Shown here piece after piece: positions 5,725 through 7,014 of a DNA stretch of 7,014 bases. Origin of the DNA: an uncultured Lachnospiraceae bacterium. GTDB lineage: Bacteria; Bacillota; Clostridia; Lachnospirales; Lachnospiraceae. How positions within the stretch are numbered: position 1 is the first letter of the stretch; each line of letters opens with the position of its first letter. A model generated the notes under the pieces. That model was not told where the DNA came from. It saw nothing but the letters and a program-made list of their open reading frames with translations, and searched no databases. The translations under genes were made by a program, and so were the position numbers. Where the stretch lies: NCBI GenBank assembly GCA_945643825.1, contig CALZEZ010000071.1, forward strand, positions 1 through 7,014, given 5' to 3'.

Positions 5725-6180
5725 TTAATCCTGATTATGGAGTCTGTCGTCTATCTTTCCTATCTGTTTCTTCCATGACAGATATTGGGCAAGCCACACG
5801 ATGACGAAGATGACAAGGAATATGGCGAAATAGCTGATTACTCCCTTCACCGAGTGTTCCATCCATTCACAGACATAGGCCACAAGCATCATAAGTGGGG
5901 TCACCACCGCGAAGTAAATACCGGTCTGTTTAAGGATGCTCCAATCGTCTCTCTCCCATATGAGCGAGCTTGCTGCAAAGCCGGCACCCAGAATGGCGCT
6001 TAGCAGCGTCTGAACTACAACCGCTGTTATCTCATTTCCGAAGCGTTCCGTCAGTCCGGGAACGCATGGATAGTAGCTTCCGGTTGCAAGTGTAAGGGAA
6101 ACGCCGATCGTAATCAGATAGCTGATTGTGATTCCTGCCGGCAGTCCGATCAAAACTCTTTGTATTATTTTTTTCTTCAT
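5725..6180 (-). CDS. DUF3021 family membrane protein
   Basis: The 151-residue protein has four hydrophobic segments (about residues 8-32, 50-74, 84-104, 111-134) and a charged C-terminal tail (SWKKQIGKIDDRLHNQD). The order GSYYPCVPGLTERFGNE, LLSAILGAGFAASSLIWE, DDWSILKQTGIYF and WMEHSVKGVISYF matches DUF3021, a family commonly encoded beside LytTR regulators in Firmicutes. By analogy with membrane-inhibitor/LytTR pairs it may sequester or tune the regulator, but that is inference. ATG 6180 is chosen because GGAG lies 5 bases upstream. A longer frame to 6297 only reads through the hairpin cluster and the 31 bp repeat. It is convergent with metG, and no convincing terminator lies between the two genes. 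Confidence 0.9.
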   Translation of the reverse strand: MKKKIIQRVLIGLPAGITISYLITIGVSLTLATGSYYPCVPGLTERFGNEITAVVVQTLLSAILGAGFAASSLIWERDDWSILKQTGIYFAVVTPLMMLVAYVCEWMEHSVKGVISYFAIFLVIFVIVWLAQYLSWKKQIGKIDDRLHNQD

Positions 6181-6187
6181 AAAATCT

Positions 6188-6218
6188 CCATTCCGCAGAC
6201 GCTTGCGTCGAAGGAATC
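6188..6218 (-). repeat. 31 bp hairpin repeat, copy 2 (leader of the DUF3021 gene)
   Basis: It is identical to 2229-2259 except for C in place of A at 6196. Stems are ATTCC/GGAAT (6190-6194, 6213-6217) and GACGC/GCGTC (6198-6202, 6205-6209). On the minus strand it continues directly into TGGAGATTTT-ATG, so the element again adjoins the ribosome site of the next gene. Confidence 0.85.
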
Positions 6219-6306
6219 GCGAGCCAAATGTCAGATTTGGCTCTGCGATAATAGCTACTTTGTGGCGCCTGCGACACAAATAGCCAAAGCCATACAAATA
6301 TGGCTT
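6217..6306 (-). repeat. Chain of hairpins between the LytTR and DUF3021 genes
   Basis: Three further stem-loops abut copy 2 of the 31 bp repeat. One pairs AGCCAAAT (6222-6229) with ATTTGGCT (6235-6242), extended by TCGC/GCGA. One pairs TTTGTG (6259-6264) with CACAAA (6275-6280), extended by GCTA/TAGC around a bulge. One is a perfect 8-base stem pairing 6287-6294 with 6299-6306 around CAAA. With the 6309 hairpin and the 31 bp repeat, five structures fill 6190-6336 almost without gaps. The gap holds no coding frame I would support. Confidence 0.7.
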
Positions 6307-6308
6307 GC

Positions 6309-6336
6309 GAAAAATGAACTTTCAAGTTCATTTTTC
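6309..6336 (-). terminator. Hairpin after the LytTR gene, possible terminator or attenuator
   Basis: A perfect 13-base inverted repeat pairs GAAAAATGAACTT (6309-6321) with its complement (6324-6336) and leaves only two central bases. On the minus strand it ends in TTTTTC. It lies 15 bases after the LytTR stop. The T-run is inside the stem and not after it, and the stem is AT-rich, so termination would be partial at best. Confidence 0.45.
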
Positions 6337-6350
6337 ACACTATGACCTCT

Positions 6351-6797
6351 CTATAATCCCAATAATTTTTTGATTCTTGCTACATATCTTCTGGACACGT
6401 AGCTTACCTCTCCATTTGTAAGCTCCATGCAGATGGTTCCGGTAAAGCTTAGATCCAGGCTTTTTACTTTCTTCAGGTTTACAATCTCTGAGTTTGAGAT
6501 TCTGACAAATAAACTGCTGTCCAGTCTCTCCTCCAGTTCATAGAGTCTGAGCTTAAGCTGATAAGAGTCCCGGTCTGTCCGTGCGTAGACCCTGCCATTC
6601 TCTGCATAAATCCTTATGAGCTTCTCCTGATCAAGTAATTCGACTCTGCCATTTCTTATTCCGGAAAGCATCGTTCCGGTTTCCTCTATCCTGTTGATGA
6701 AATCAACTATCCGGTTTACTTCCTCAGTCATTTGATCCGTCGTAATCAAAATCTCCGATTCAGTGATTGACTTATCAATATTAATATGAAGCTTCAT
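6351..6797 (-). CDS. LytTR DNA-binding domain transcriptional regulator
   Basis: The 148-residue protein has a short N-terminal part (1-45) without a receiver domain. A LytTR DNA-binding domain follows at about 45-148, with the family landmarks LIRIYAENGRVYART, LYELEERLDSSLFVRISNSEIVNLKKVKSLD and SYVSRRYVARIKKLLGL. LytTR proteins bind short direct repeats near promoters. Stand-alone forms paired with a membrane protein, here DUF3021 downstream, are widespread in Firmicutes. ATG 6797 has a very strong purine-rich ribosome site (AAGGGGGAAGG) close upstream. There is no phosphorylation site to suggest a two-component role. Autoregulation at its own promoter is likely for this class, but I could not define binding repeats. 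Confidence 0.92.
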   Translation of the reverse strand: MKLHINIDKSITESEILITTDQMTEEVNRIVDFINRIEETGTMLSGIRNGRVELLDQEKLIRIYAENGRVYARTDRDSYQLKLRLYELEERLDSSLFVRISNSEIVNLKKVKSLDLSFTGTICMELTNGEVSYVSRRYVARIKKLLGL

Positions 6798-6876
6798 CGC
6801 CTTCCCCCTTCCTGCTTTATAGTATAGCTTTGTCAGCAGGATAATCTACTGTTTCTCAATAAGTGGTTCTTTTTCT

Positions 6877-6905
6877 ATTATAGATGGTTATCATACCAAA
6901 AAAAG
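6877..6905 (-). promoter_or_regulatory. Probable promoter of the LytTR-DUF3021 genes
   Basis: A perfect TATAAT lies on the minus strand at 6877-6882, about 80 bases before the LytTR start. At 17 bases spacing the -35 position reads CTTTTT, a poor match, which would suit an activator-dependent promoter. TGGT (6885-6888) and ACCA (6895-6898) form a small dyad in the spacer. The -35 position overlaps the T-run of the tRNA terminator. Confidence 0.5.
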
Positions 6906-6924
6906 CGGATGCCAGCGCATCCGC
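6898..6924 (-). terminator. Rho-independent terminator downstream of tRNA-Gly
   Basis: A perfect 8-base stem on the minus strand (GCGGATGC and GCATCCGC; plus-strand positions 6905-6912 and 6917-6924) with a 4-base loop is followed by seven T (6898-6904). It ends the tRNA transcript about 40 bases after the tRNA and insulates the LytTR genes. Confidence 0.9.
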
Positions 6925-6962
6925 ATATACACATTATGGTTGAGATTTTTATTGCAAAAAAA

Positions 6963-7014
6963 AGCGGGTGATGGGAATCGAACCCACGTATCCAGCTTGG
7001 AAGGCTGGTGTTCT
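6963..7014 (-). tRNA. tRNA-Gly(TCC), 3' part, truncated by the window edge
   Basis: On the minus strand the sequence gives an anticodon stem CCAGC/GCTGG around the loop CTTCCAA (anticodon TCC). Next come a five-base variable loop and the T-arm GTGGG-TTCGATT-CCCAT. The acceptor strand is CACCCGC with discriminator T, as is usual for bacterial tRNA-Gly. CCA is not encoded; T residues follow directly. The D-arm and 5' acceptor half lie outside the window. Confidence 0.93.

Noticed and set aside
6181..6297. 39-residue N-terminal extension of the DUF3021 protein
   Set aside because: It reads through the hairpin chain and the repeat. ATG 6180 has GGAG and begins the family-like sequence.
6840..6890. 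LytTR binding direct repeats upstream of the LytTR gene
   Set aside because: Only a 4-base dyad around the -10 spacer was seen. No pair of spaced direct repeats could be defined with confidence.

Overview
The window looks like chromosomal DNA from a low-GC Gram-positive of the class Clostridia, most likely Lachnospiraceae. The reasons are the AT-rich promoters, the strong AGGAGG-type ribosome binding sites, a T-box leader on a tRNA-synthetase gene, a tRNA without encoded CCA, and the gene content (CarD family, DUF1697, DUF3021 with LytTR). The family placement is inferred, not proven. All genes lie on the minus strand except the methionyl-tRNA synthetase gene.

Layout, left to right. (1) 1-2324: a minus-strand operon read from a sigma-A-type promoter at 2296-2324. 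Its order is TetR regulator, CPBP-family membrane protease, a 58-residue two-helix membrane protein, and a CarD/CdnL-type RNA-polymerase-binding regulator. The first three genes overlap one another, so they are very probably co-translated. The start of a further gene may lie at 1-33. (2) 2325-2747: no gene, but dense in repeats: GC-rich back-to-back palindromes, then four full and one partial copies of a 61-63 bp tandem unit built around GTTCCAAAA/TTTTGGAAC arms. (3) 2748-3678: DUF1697 gene plus a 74-residue helical protein of unknown function, with their own promoter. (4) 3687-5665: a divergent promoter, a T-box leader with an AUG (Met) specifier and a strong terminator, then metG. The metG product has four CxxC zinc knuckles and a KISTS version of KMSKS, so it is the archaeal-like MetRS type. 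(5) 5725-6882: LytTR regulator and DUF3021 membrane protein, a common pair, separated here by a chain of hairpins. (6) 6898-7014: a terminator and the 3' part of tRNA-Gly(TCC).

The most unusual thing is an almost identical 31 bp hairpin repeat (30 of 31 bases) in front of two unrelated genes, the TetR gene (2229-2259) and the DUF3021 gene (6188-6218). In both cases its edge runs into the ribosome binding site. The repeat can be read as coding sequence, and this produces false N-terminal extensions of both proteins. I did not find a defence or biosynthetic system. What is new here is mainly in the intergenic repeats and in the TetR-CPBP-small membrane protein-CarD operon.
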